DNA from: Acidimicrobiia bacterium
Lineage (GTDB): Bacteria > Actinomycetota > Acidimicrobiia > Acidimicrobiales > Acidimicrobilacustridaceae
Reading direction: 5' to 3'
DNA length: 8,716 bases
Assembly: GCA_018882825.1 (NCBI GenBank)
Contig: VERC01000087.1
Span: 1 to 8,716, forward strand
Shown: positions 1-6,420 of the stretch, piece after piece
Numbering within the stretch: the stretch's first letter is position 1
How the letters are laid out: the number at the start of each line of letters is the position of its first letter
Translations under genes and position numbers: made by a program
Notes under the pieces: model-generated
Seen by the model: the letters and a program-made list of their open reading frames with translations, nothing else
Database searches by the model: none
Told to the model about the DNA's origin: nothing

Positions 1-2
1 GG

Positions 3-611
3 ACGGTGCAGACCCGCGACGAGTGGTCCGGGGGCGGTGCAGCGCGACCGTGGGTGGTCGGCTCCACCCGATCGCCCGTCGACGGCTCCACCACCTACGG
101 GGGATGGAGCCGACGAGGACGCGTCATCGTGCGCGTTCACCTCATCGAAGCGCCCGACTCACCGACACTCTGTGCCACCACGAGTTTCAACAGCACGTTG
201 ATCCCCGTCGTGCAGTTCCGCGCCCTGGGAGGATTCGACCCGCACTTCCCCCACCTGCGGGGCGACCACGATCTCGGCTACCGCGCCACGCGGGGCGGAC
301 AGCAGATCGTGGTGATGCCCGGCACCGTCGGTACATGTGCCGTGAATCCGCCATCACCGTGGCAGGACCCACGGGCGCCGTGGCGCGACCGCTGGCGGGA
401 CGTGCATTCGATCAAGTGGTACCCACCGGCTTCGTCGGTGCGCTACACGTTCCGGCACTACGGCCCGATGGGACCGGCGTCGTTCCTGCGCCCGTACGTG
501 CTGATGACCCTCTCGCACCTCCGGTATCGGCTCGGTCGGCGGCTCGGTCGGCGGATCAATCGACGTCTCAATCGACGTAGAAGTCGGGCTCGCCGAGGTG
601 GTCGGCGATGA
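3..611 (+). CDS. Family 2 glycosyltransferase, C-terminal part (5' end outside window)
   Basis: The frame is open at the left window edge, so this is the last ~202 residues of a longer protein; the N-terminal nucleotide-sugar-binding half with its DxD motif lies outside. What is visible matches the distal half of GT-A/GT2 enzymes: a GSTTYGG segment (about nt 84-104), an FNSTLIPVVQFRALGGFDPHF-like stretch (acceptor side, preceding the helix), then GDHDLGYRA (about nt 261-287), where the paired acidic residues are the usual catalytic-base region. A PPSPW...RDRW segment and a YTFRHYGPMGP segment follow, typical of the C-terminal end of bacterial GT2 proteins that add sugars to surface glycans. 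It probably acts at the cytoplasmic face of the membrane. The last ~24 residues are very Arg-rich and include four (L/I)(G/N)RR repeats; they overlap the 3' end of the convergent sulfotransferase gene by 44 nt, so the tail may be read-through rather than a functional domain. Sugar specificity cannot be read from this fragment. Confidence 0.85.
   Translation, partial: TVQTRDEWSGGGAARPWVVGSTRSPVDGSTTYGGWSRRGRVIVRVHLIEAPDSPTLCATTSFNSTLIPVVQFRALGGFDPHFPHLRGDHDLGYRATRGGQQIVVMPGTVGTCAVNPPSPWQDPRAPWRDRWRDVHSIKWYPPASSVRYTFRHYGPMGPASFLRPYVLMTLSHLRYRLGRRLGRRINRRLNRRRSRARRGGRR
531..578. repeat. Four tandem 12-bp units at the GT2 / sulfotransferase convergent junction
   Basis: Units are at 531-542 and 543-554 (both CTCGGTCGGCGG), 555-566 (ATCAATCGACGT) and 567-578 (CTCAATCGACGT). 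Units 1 and 2 are identical, units 3 and 4 differ by one base, and the two pairs share a common pattern. On the + strand they encode LGRR, LGRR, INRR, LNRR in the GT2 tail. The fourth unit contains the TGA stop (568-570, minus strand) and the last codons of the sulfotransferase. Replication slippage would explain them. Confidence 0.8.
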
Positions 612-690
612 ACCGGTCGAAGGACGCGTCGCGCTCCGCCAACTCGTCGACGAGATGCGCGGCGTCGGCGAGGGCGGCGACGACGGTGGG
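568..690 (-). repeat. Direct repeat copy A: 3' end of distal sulfotransferase
   Basis: This stretch aligns without gaps to 1496-1618, at a constant offset of 928 nt. By eye there are 12 mismatches in 123 positions, with an identical run of about 33 nt starting at 579 and another of about 27 nt starting near 653. It encodes the last ~40 residues and the stop codon. Identity is far higher than between the 5' halves of the two genes. Confidence 0.85.
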
Positions 691-1491
691 TTCATGTGCG
701 GTCCGACTCACTCGTCGTCTCGACGCCGCCGGAGAGCCGAGGAACTCCCCGAGGAACTGGTCGAGTCGGGCCGTGGTCACCAGTCGCAGTCGACCCGATT
801 CGAGTTCGCGTTCGAGACGTCCGACATCACCGGCGAACACCTCGTCCATGAAGAACGGGACTCCGGGTCCGTAGCGACCGAACGCCGACCACCACGGGAC
901 GCCGTCGATCCCCGAGGTGAGATCGCCGTAGTTCATGGCGTCGATGGTGTAGCGACGCCCTGTCCGCAACAAGTGGGGGTTCGGCGGCGCCTCGAACGCG
1001 ACCCTCCCCGTTCCCACTGCGACACGTGTCCAGTAATCGGTGAACACCGAGCGAAGGCGATCCCGTCGGGGCCGGACCGCCATCAGGACCGGGAGCGACT
1101 CGTCCCCGGCCGCTCGCCGCACCCAGTCGACTGCGCCGTAGGTCTCGTGATTGAACTTGACCACCAGCGGCCGAGCGATCCGACGAGAGGATCGCCACGA
1201 CATGATCGCTGCCCGCTTGGCGTGATCGGTGCAGTCACTCGGTGCTCCGCACTCGCACATGAACGGGGACACGGTGCTGAGTGGAAGCCGTAGTACCGCG
1301 TGGTCGGGGGAACGACTCAATGCATCGGCCAACGACGTGCCCCCGGTCTTGGGGAGGTGCACCATGAGCATGGTCTCCGGCGCCCGGTCGATGGCCCGTC
1401 GCAACGGTCGCCTCAGTCCTCCCCACGCCCGTCGGTACCGGCGTCGCTCGTGACGACGCGCCCCTCGATCACGTTCGCTCTTCTCCATCAT
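568..1491 (-). CDS. Sulfotransferase family protein (distal copy of tandem pair)
   Basis: A 307-residue predicted PAPS-dependent sulfotransferase, likely transferring sulfate to a carbohydrate. Visible motifs: the 5'-phosphosulfate loop LPKTGGTSL at residues 46-54 (K48), as in Sulfotransfer_2-type enzymes; the 3'-phosphate-binding pattern with R140 and S148 in VRPRRDRLRSVF; and a C-terminal LVTTARLDQFL segment (238-247) at the place where this family has its 'GLTERLDE' region. Between the loop and the next conserved block (PLVVKFNHETY, 108-118) sits C79-x-C81-x5-C87-x2-H90, also present in the upstream paralogue. The N-terminus is basic and has no signal peptide, so it is probably cytoplasmic. 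The first of two consecutive ATGs (1489-1491) is chosen; it lies 4 nt after the stop of the preceding gene and no strong Shine-Dalgarno is seen, so coupled translation is likely and the second ATG is possible. The frame stays open far upstream (to about 2166), but that extension is the wrong frame of the upstream paralogue. The 3' end overlaps the convergent GT2 gene by 44 nt. Acceptor unknown. Confidence 0.87.
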   Translation of the reverse strand: MMEKSERDRGARRHERRRYRRAWGGLRRPLRRAIDRAPETMLMVHLPKTGGTSLADALSRSPDHAVLRLPLSTVSPFMCECGAPSDCTDHAKRAAIMSWRSSRRIARPLVVKFNHETYGAVDWVRRAAGDESLPVLMAVRPRRDRLRSVFTDYWTRVAVGTGRVAFEAPPNPHLLRTGRRYTIDAMNYGDLTSGIDGVPWWSAFGRYGPGVPFFMDEVFAGDVGRLERELESGRLRLVTTARLDQFLGEFLGSPAASRRRVSRTAHEPTVVAALADAAHLVDELAERDASFDRFIADHLGEPDFYVD

Positions 1492-1495
1492 CGGA

Positions 1496-1618
1496 TCACT
1501 CGACGAAGAAGTCGGGCTCGCCGAGGTGGTCGGCGATGAAACGGTCGAAGGGCGCGTCGCGCTCGGCCAGTTCTTCGATGAGATGCGCGGCGTCGGCGAG
1601 GGCGGCGGCGACGGCCGG
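1496..1618 (-). repeat. Direct repeat copy B: 3' end of proximal sulfotransferase
   Basis: Partner of the copy at 568-690 and in the same orientation. It covers the stop codon and the last ~40 codons of the proximal paralogue, including the shared FDRFIADHLGEPDF segment. The near-identity reflects tandem duplication, possibly kept alike by gene conversion. Confidence 0.85.
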
Positions 1619-2434
1619 ATCCCGGTCGGTCCGGCTGACGCGCTTGGCGGCGAGGGCGGGACGTCCGGTGCACTCCTCGATGTAGGCATCCAGGCCTGAA
1701 GTGGACACCAGCCGGAGTCGGCCGACATCGAGTTCCCTCTCCAGTCGTCCCACGTCGCCGCCGAAGACCTCGTCGAGGAAGAACGGCAGCCCGGCCCCGT
1801 GGCGCTGGAAGGAACTGAACCACGCCACACCGTCGATCGAACCGTCGGCCCTGCGATAGTGCAGTGAATCCGCGGAGTATCTTTGGAATTCGCGCATCCG
1901 GTGAGCAGACGACGGCATGTCATCGGTGAGCAGCCCCGCAGCGATGGAGACCTGCGTCCAGTAGTCGGTGAACATCGAGCGCAGGCGAGCACGTCGCTCC
2001 CGCACCGGCAGCGCGACGCGCCGATGCGCCGAGTCCTGCCGGGCCGGGCCGAGGACCCACTCGACCGCGTCGTAGCTCTCATGATGGAGCTTGACGACCA
2101 GCGGGCGCGCCACGAGGTGCTCCGAGTTCCACGAGTCGATCCGCTGCCGGTCTCGGTGGTCGACACACCCGGACTCGGCCCCGCATTCGCAGGCGTCCGG
2201 CGCCACCGAACTCAAGGGGAGTTGGACGTACACGTGGTCCGGCGACCACTTGAGGGAATACGTGAGACTCGAGCCACCGGTCTTGGGCATGGGGAGGAGA
2301 CACAGGACCGACGGCGCCTCGTCGATCATTCTTCGCAGAGGATCCCGGAGGTTCCCCCAGGCCCTGTCGTACCGATCGGGTTCGGTGCCGGTGTCAGGGC
2401 CGCAACGCCGCCACGGCCGACGACGGAGGCTCAT
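1496..2434 (-). CDS. Sulfotransferase family protein (proximal copy of tandem pair)
   Basis: A 312-residue paralogue of the next gene and likewise a predicted PAPS-dependent sulfotransferase. Motifs: the 5'-phosphosulfate loop MPKTGGSSL at residues 49-57 (K51); R145 and S153 in VRERRARLRSMF as the 3'-phosphate-binding site; C82-x-C84-x5-C90-x2-H93; PLVVKLHHESY (111-121); and a C-terminal LVSTSGLDAYI region before a closing segment nearly identical to the paralogue. A longer in-frame start at 2464 exists, but ATG at 2434 is chosen: it overlaps the stop of the preceding gene as ATGA and has an AAGGGAG Shine-Dalgarno 7 nt upstream. Compared with the distal copy, the region between the S153 block and SIDGVAWF differs most, which is where substrate-contacting residues might lie, so the two enzymes may sulfate different positions or acceptors (inference). 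No signal peptide or membrane segment is evident. PAPS synthesis genes are not in this window. Confidence 0.87.
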   Translation of the reverse strand: MSLRRRPWRRCGPDTGTEPDRYDRAWGNLRDPLRRMIDEAPSVLCLLPMPKTGGSSLTYSLKWSPDHVYVQLPLSSVAPDACECGAESGCVDHRDRQRIDSWNSEHLVARPLVVKLHHESYDAVEWVLGPARQDSAHRRVALPVRERRARLRSMFTDYWTQVSIAAGLLTDDMPSSAHRMREFQRYSADSLHYRRADGSIDGVAWFSSFQRHGAGLPFFLDEVFGGDVGRLERELDVGRLRLVSTSGLDAYIEECTGRPALAAKRVSRTDRDPAVAAALADAAHLIEELAERDAPFDRFIADHLGEPDFFVE

Positions 2435-3294
2435 GAGAGTTCTCCCTTGGCATGCAGCATCCACGGATCGGCGCGATCGTCACAGCCCTCGAACCGGCGC
2501 GGATCGTCGAGAGCGGCGGTGACCCGGTCGAGCCCGATGGTCATCGAGCTCAGGTTGACGATGCCGGCGGTGCGCACGAAACGCGACGCGGCCGCTCCCC
2601 AGGAGTTCTGCAGCGACGACGGGAGGAACTCCCACTGGGCCGGGTCGGTGGCACAGTCGAAGGCGAACCTCGGTTCGGACCGGAGTCGCAGCAGCAGGGT
2701 CGGGATCCAGACACGGTCGCGGAAGCGGGCGAACTCCGGATCGGCGACTCGATAGAGCGCGGCGCCGTTGACGTGGTGCCACAGATCGGGCGAGAGCGAC
2801 GGCCGGGTCTCCGGGTGGGGGACGCCGCCGATCATCCAGGCGTCGGGATGGGCTCCGACGAGTCGACCGATGCGTCGGGCGACCTCGTCACCGACCGGGT
2901 GGGTGTCGGGTTCGATGAACAGCACCCACTCCTCGGGATGTTCGGAACCCAGAGCGTCGAGCATCGTGAAGAACTGATGGTTGGGACCGGATTTCGACCC
3001 CCAGGGCGACCATGGCGCGCGTCCGTCGGCGTTGGGCAGGTGGCGGTCGAGTCGCTCGGGAAGATCGACCACGTGCCAGCACAACTCGTCGGCCGCCGGG
3101 TGGTCGAGTGGCCCACCGAGCGGACGGGTCGTCCACACGCACGAGGCCCGTAGCGTGGAACCGGTCACCACCTCGTGCCAACGCATGGCCACGTCGAGCG
3201 CGCCGTGGTCGGCCGACGGGACCCAGGTGAGCACCGGTCGGACCGTCGACGTCCCCGATCCGACCGGCGACGATCCGTGGAGCGTCGAGGTCAT
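2431..3294 (-). CDS. Putative GT-A-like glycosyltransferase (function unproven)
   Basis: A 287-residue soluble protein. It shows the pattern of a little-characterised GT-A-like group: an N-terminal beta-strand-like LTWVPSADHG (22-31); KSGPNHQFFTMLDAL (101-115); then WVLFIEPDTHPV (123-134), where E128-P129-D130 sits at the end of a hydrophobic strand, as the metal- and nucleotide-binding DxD does in GT-A enzymes. WMIGGVPH (153-160) and HHVNGAALY (173-181) follow, resembling the 'HxNGNAxY' acceptor-side motif of such proteins, then FAFDCATD (210-217). The start is ATG 3294, which overlaps the stop of the upstream gene as ATGA and has GAGGGG 5 nt upstream; the frame remains open to 3594, but the extra N-terminal sequence is Ala/Gly/Arg-rich and lies within the upstream gene. 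Its position between the exporter genes and the sulfotransferases suggests it builds or caps the same glycan. The glycosyltransferase call rests on motif resemblance only. Confidence 0.62.
   Translation of the reverse strand: MTSTLHGSSPVGSGTSTVRPVLTWVPSADHGALDVAMRWHEVVTGSTLRASCVWTTRPLGGPLDHPAADELCWHVVDLPERLDRHLPNADGRAPWSPWGSKSGPNHQFFTMLDALGSEHPEEWVLFIEPDTHPVGDEVARRIGRLVGAHPDAWMIGGVPHPETRPSLSPDLWHHVNGAALYRVADPEFARFRDRVWIPTLLLRLRSEPRFAFDCATDPAQWEFLPSSLQNSWGAAASRFVRTAGIVNLSSMTIGLDRVTAALDDPRRFEGCDDRADPWMLHAKGELS
2442..2448 (-). promoter_or_regulatory. Ribosome binding site for proximal sulfotransferase
   Basis: The minus strand reads AAGGGAG, 7 nt before the ATG at 2434. It lies inside the end of the preceding gene and supports 2434 over the in-frame ATG at 2464. 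Confidence 0.6.
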
Positions 3295-4346
3295 GTCCGC
3301 CCCTCGACCTGAGCGCTGCGGACCAGCAGCACCCGGGCCGAGCGCGTCATCCACGGGTTGTCCCCGGAACTCGAGCCACGGCGCAACAACGACCACAGCC
3401 ATTCGACGTTCACACCCCGCGCGACCAACCCCCGACCGACCCGGCTGCGCGTCACCCGCTCCACCGACCAGCCCAGCACCTTCGCCACCCGACCGACCAC
3501 GACCCGCACCGGTCGGGCGAGCGGCCGCGACAGCACGACGGTGGCCTGGAATCGGAGCATCGACCACCGACCGAGTGGTTCGAGCCGGCCGCATCGATCA
3601 CCGGTCGAGGTGTCGATGATGAATTCCCCGAGTGGCTCGACGGTGGGGAACATCGCTGCACTGTGCTCGGGCACCACCATGGCCACGAGCGGGTAAGCGG
3701 CGAGCGGCACGCCGAGCTCGAACCCCCTCGCCCGCGCTCGCGCCCGGACACCGGCCGGCAGCGGGAGCACCATCGCCAGGGGGACCAGGAGAGCGACATC
3801 GTCGAGCCGCTCGGGCCCGACCGGAAGGACTCGGCGCAGGAGCGACCGATGGCCGTGCAGCACCTCTCCGGGGAAACCCTGCCGGAGCGACTCGGCCACC
3901 ACCCAGGCCATGGTCGAGGCGAGGGAGGCCGAGACGACGTGACCGGAGTGCAACTCGAGCAGGACCGCATCGGTGCGGGCATCTCCGATCGCCGCGGCCA
4001 GCCCGGCGGCACGATCGATCCCTTCGTCGCCGAAGACGTACCGATCGACGAGGGAGTCGATCGGCGCGTCGACCCCGCTCGTGGCGATCGCGCCGATGGC
4101 GCGCGACAGGTCGGTCTCGGCCAGACACCCATCGGCAGTGGGGGCCTCGGACGTACCCCTCGTCGACGCCTCGAGCAGTTCCACGAGTCGCGACGGGGAA
4201 TGCCAGTAGGGGGAGGTGAACCAGTCGACGAACGTTCGCCACTCGTCGCGGTCGACGTCCGCGTGCAGGGCCCGGACACCAACGAGGGTGATCTCGCCCC
4301 GTTGTCCGACCGGGTTGCGGCTCACCGACGGACTCGCTGCGCTCAT
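3291..4346 (-). CDS. Conserved-context protein of unknown function
   Basis: A 351-residue protein I do not recognise. No P-loop, DxD, sulfotransferase or methyltransferase motif is apparent. The N-terminal part has aromatic and acidic character (DEWRTFVDWFTSPYW, about residues 34-48), then an alternating helical region. A mid-protein hydrophobic stretch (DDVALLVPLAMVLPLPAGV, about 206-224) and a second one shortly after (LAAYPLVAMVVPEH) could be buried strands or helices rather than true membrane spans. The last third is basic and valine-rich (LARPVRVVVGRVAKVLGWSV) and could be a membrane-apposed surface. ATG 4346 is chosen because it overlaps the stop of the ATPase gene as ATGA; an in-frame ATG at 4457 would lie deep in that gene. 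Lying directly between the exporter ATPase and a glycosyltransferase-like gene, with 4-nt overlaps on both sides, it is probably a dedicated component of glycan assembly, modification or export (inference). Coding reality is supported by the packing and by G/C third positions. Confidence 0.72.
   Translation of the reverse strand: MSAASPSVSRNPVGQRGEITLVGVRALHADVDRDEWRTFVDWFTSPYWHSPSRLVELLEASTRGTSEAPTADGCLAETDLSRAIGAIATSGVDAPIDSLVDRYVFGDEGIDRAAGLAAAIGDARTDAVLLELHSGHVVSASLASTMAWVVAESLRQGFPGEVLHGHRSLLRRVLPVGPERLDDVALLVPLAMVLPLPAGVRARARARGFELGVPLAAYPLVAMVVPEHSAAMFPTVEPLGEFIIDTSTGDRCGRLEPLGRWSMLRFQATVVLSRPLARPVRVVVGRVAKVLGWSVERVTRSRVGRGLVARGVNVEWLWSLLRRGSSSGDNPWMTRSARVLLVRSAQVEGRT
3300..3305 (-). 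promoter_or_regulatory. Ribosome binding site for the GT-A-like gene
   Basis: The minus strand reads GAGGGG, 5 nt before the ATG at 3294, within the end of the upstream gene. Together with the ATGA overlap it fixes the start at 3294 rather than the far upstream in-frame candidate. Confidence 0.5.
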
Positions 4347-5524
4347 CGGTCCATCTCGACCGTCGACGCCACCAGGAACGGCGAGGTACGGGCCACTCCG
4401 GTGGGGGTGGGACCGAGGCGCTCGCCGAGCACTCGCACCCGGCCGATCGAACGCCACCCGGCGAGGCTGGAGCCCGCCGGATCGGTGATCGTCGCCAGCA
4501 CCGGGTAGGACCCGGCCGCCACCGACAGGTCGTGCACCGACAGGCTGAAGGCGGTGTCACCGCAGCCGAGATCGATCCGATGGGTCACCGTCACGAAGGG
4601 GTCGATCTCGCCCACGCTCACACCCACGGTGAGGTCGACCGAACGCGCCTCGTCCGACCCCAGCACGAAGTGCACCGTCAGCGTGCCCCCGCGGTCGATC
4701 TCGGCGGGCTCGGTGGTGAGATCCGTCCGGATCGACACGACATCGCCCGGGAGCGTGCGGGTCTCGTCCAGCGATTCCCGGTAGTGGGCTATGACCTCGG
4801 CCGACTCCCCATCGGCGCGTAGCCCACCCCCTTCGAGCCAGAGCGTTCGCCGACACATCGCCTGGACCTGTTCGAGTCCGTGCGAGACGAACAGCAGTGT
4901 CGCTCCTCCGTCCACGAGCTCGCGCATCCGCTGCATGCACTTGCGCTTGAAGTCGGCATCACCCACGGCGAGGGCCTCGTCCACGATGAGTATCGGTGCC
5001 TCCACGTGGGAGGCGAGAGCGAAACCGAGCCGCACGTTCATCCCCGACGAGTAGTGCTTCACGAGACGGTCGGCGGCGTCGGTCAGCCCGGCGAACTCGA
5101 GGATCTCGTCGGTGCGGGCGCGGATCTGCCGGTACGACAGACCCTGCATCCGGCCGTAGAGGACGACGTTCTCGCGACCGGTGAGCGCGCTCTGCACCGT
5201 GGCGCCGACATCCATGATCGCCCCGATCGCCCCAACGGTGCGGACCGAACCCGCGTACGGGTGGACGACTCCGGCGATCATCTTCAACAACGTCGACTTC
5301 CCCGACCCGTTTACCCCGACGATGCCCACCGACTCGCCGGGAGCGATGTCGAACGAGACGTCGTGCAGCACCCACCGCCACCCCTCGGCGTGGTCGCCCC
5401 GCCAGTGGGAGATCAGTCGCCGGCTCTCGTCGACCCCGAAGCGATGCCGCGCCGCGTCGACCCGGAACCGTTTCCAGAGGCGGTCGACCCGCACGGCCCC
5501 GGGCGTGAGGGCTCTAGGCGACAT
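4343..5524 (-). CDS. wzt: Polysaccharide ABC exporter ATP-binding protein with C-terminal cargo domain (Wzt-like)
   Basis: A 393-residue nucleotide-binding subunit of an O-antigen/teichoic-acid-type ABC exporter that powers translocation of a lipid-linked glycan across the inner membrane. Visible: Walker A GVNGSGKST (70-78); the TGRENV segment (115-120) characteristic of this subfamily; signature YSSGM (158-162), the variant common in polysaccharide exporters; Walker B ILIVDEALAVGD (178-189); H-loop VSHG with H215. The first ~55 residues carry the WKRFRV strand and a long insertion before the core, as is usual in Wzt/TagH proteins. Residues about 262-393 form a beta-rich extension (DVVSIRTDL..., GGTLTVHFVL..., SIGRVRVLG) at the place and roughly the size of the Wzt C-terminal carbohydrate-binding domain, which in characterised systems reads the modified non-reducing end of the chain. 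The ATG start at 5524 overlaps the permease stop by 11 nt. The C-terminal domain is called from position, length and strand pattern, not from a profile search. Confidence 0.94.
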   Translation of the reverse strand: MSPRALTPGAVRVDRLWKRFRVDAARHRFGVDESRRLISHWRGDHAEGWRWVLHDVSFDIAPGESVGIVGVNGSGKSTLLKMIAGVVHPYAGSVRTVGAIGAIMDVGATVQSALTGRENVVLYGRMQGLSYRQIRARTDEILEFAGLTDAADRLVKHYSSGMNVRLGFALASHVEAPILIVDEALAVGDADFKRKCMQRMRELVDGGATLLFVSHGLEQVQAMCRRTLWLEGGGLRADGESAEVIAHYRESLDETRTLPGDVVSIRTDLTTEPAEIDRGGTLTVHFVLGSDEARSVDLTVGVSVGEIDPFVTVTHRIDLGCGDTAFSLSVHDLSVAAGSYPVLATITDPAGSSLAGWRSIGRVRVLGERLGPTPTGVARTSPFLVASTVEMDR

Positions 5525-6347
5525 CGGCGAATCCCCGCTCGAGACGGCGGAACACGTACCAACCGACCATCAGGAGGATGAGGGCAGAGCCGAGACCGAC
5601 AGCGAGCAGGTGCAGCTGGGGGGCCTGCTGGTAGACGAGGGCGCGGCGGAGTCCGTCGATGACCGGGGCCACGGGATTGATCGCCGACATCACGATCCGG
5701 CCCCTCGGGCTGAGCACGTCGATGCTGTAGGCGATCGGCGTGGCCAGCACGCCGATCTGGAGCGCGAGCGGAATGGCCTGCTGGAGGTCCCGGATCCACG
5801 GCATCAACGCACTGAGCAGCATCACCGGCGCGGCGATGACGATCATCTCCACGAGGATGAGCGGAGGAACCCACAGCACGGTCAGTCCCGGTGTCCGTCC
5901 ATAGGCGACGAAGAAGAGGGGAAGGATGGCGCTGATGATGAGCATGTCGGCGACGGCGACACCGATGGCCGAGATCGGATAGACCTCCGATGGCACCCGG
6001 AAACGACGGATGAGCGAGAGATTCGAGATGATCGCACTCGCCCCGCTGCCGAGGCCGGCGGCGAAGAACTGCCAGGGGATGATGGCGGTCACCACGAACA
6101 GCGCGTAGGGGACACCGGCGGTGTCGACGACGGCGATCCGCCGGAACAGCGTCGTGAAGAGGACGAGATAGGCCAACGGACTGATGAACACCCACAGCGG
6201 TCCGAGCAGTGAGTGCTTGTAGCGGGTGCGCACCACTCGCTGGGTGAGCGCCTCGATCATTCCCCGATCGGCCCAGATCTCGGGGATCCGCCGCCGGAGG
6301 GGTTCGACTCCACGAACCCTGAGGTCCGACGGCGGCTGCTCGATCAC
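5514..6347 (-). CDS. wzm: Polysaccharide ABC-2 type exporter permease (Wzm-like)
   Basis: A 277-residue integral membrane protein with about six hydrophobic segments, the standard size for Wzm/TagG/RfbD-type permeases. The N-terminal cytoplasmic stretch ends in the family hallmark RVVRTRYKHSLLGPLWVFISPL (split here: RTRYKHS about residues 40-46, then LLGPLW), with the first membrane span following. A hydrophobic stretch including VVTAIIPWQFFAAGLG (about 85-100), a cytoplasmic loop with LIRRFRVPSEVYPIS, a TPIAYSID element and the INPVAPVIDGLRRAL re-entrant or last-loop motif then follow, and a final span ends in the basic sequence FRRLERGF. Together with the adjacent ATPase it forms the inner-membrane channel. 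The GTG start at 6347 is the only reasonable candidate that preserves the conserved N-terminal region; no Shine-Dalgarno is visible, but a -10-like TACAGT sits 8 nt upstream, so the operon mRNA may be leaderless. This is the first gene of the six-gene operon. Confidence 0.94.
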   Translation of the reverse strand: MIEQPPSDLRVRGVEPLRRRIPEIWADRGMIEALTQRVVRTRYKHSLLGPLWVFISPLAYLVLFTTLFRRIAVVDTAGVPYALFVVTAIIPWQFFAAGLGSGASAIISNLSLIRRFRVPSEVYPISAIGVAVADMLIISAILPLFFVAYGRTPGLTVLWVPPLILVEMIVIAAPVMLLSALMPWIRDLQQAIPLALQIGVLATPIAYSIDVLSPRGRIVMSAINPVAPVIDGLRRALVYQQAPQLHLLAVGLGSALILLMVGWYVFRRLERGFADVA

Positions 6348-6355
6348 GACTGATG

Positions 6356-6361
6356 ACTGTA
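6356..6361 (-). promoter_or_regulatory. Candidate -10 element for the exporter/sulfotransferase operon
   Basis: The minus strand reads TACAGT (TAnnnT), ending 8 nt before the GTG start of the permease. A start site about 7 nt downstream would fall at or next to the GTG, matching the leaderless arrangement common in actinobacteria. No TTGACA-like -35 box is present at the usual spacing. The call is positional. Confidence 0.38.
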
Positions 6362-6420
6362 GTGAGTTCGATCGACCTCCCCGGATTCCCGCAGGTCGGG
6401 CTCCCGACTCCGACCCCGAC

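Noticed and set aside
531..578. Short tandem units considered as a CRISPR-like array or protein-binding iterons
   Set aside because: Units are 12 bp, directly abutting, without spacers and in frame within coding sequence. Slippage is the simpler explanation.
354..695. Minus-strand frame with a Thr/Ser/Pro-rich product resembling part of the 532-residue frame
   Set aside because: The resemblance comes from the DNA repeat at 568-690 and 1496-1618. It is antisense to GT2 and out of frame with the sulfotransferase.
568..2166. Single 532-residue minus-strand reading frame suggesting a fused double sulfotransferase
   Set aside because: Only the part from 1491 downward resembles a protein family. 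The upstream ~225 residues are Ser/Thr/Pro/Arg-rich and are the wrong frame of the proximal sulfotransferase gene.
1883..2755. 290-residue plus-strand frame opposite the sulfotransferase and GT-A-like genes
   Set aside because: Low-complexity composition with no motif, and it crosses two well-supported minus-strand genes. Typical antisense frame in GC-rich DNA.
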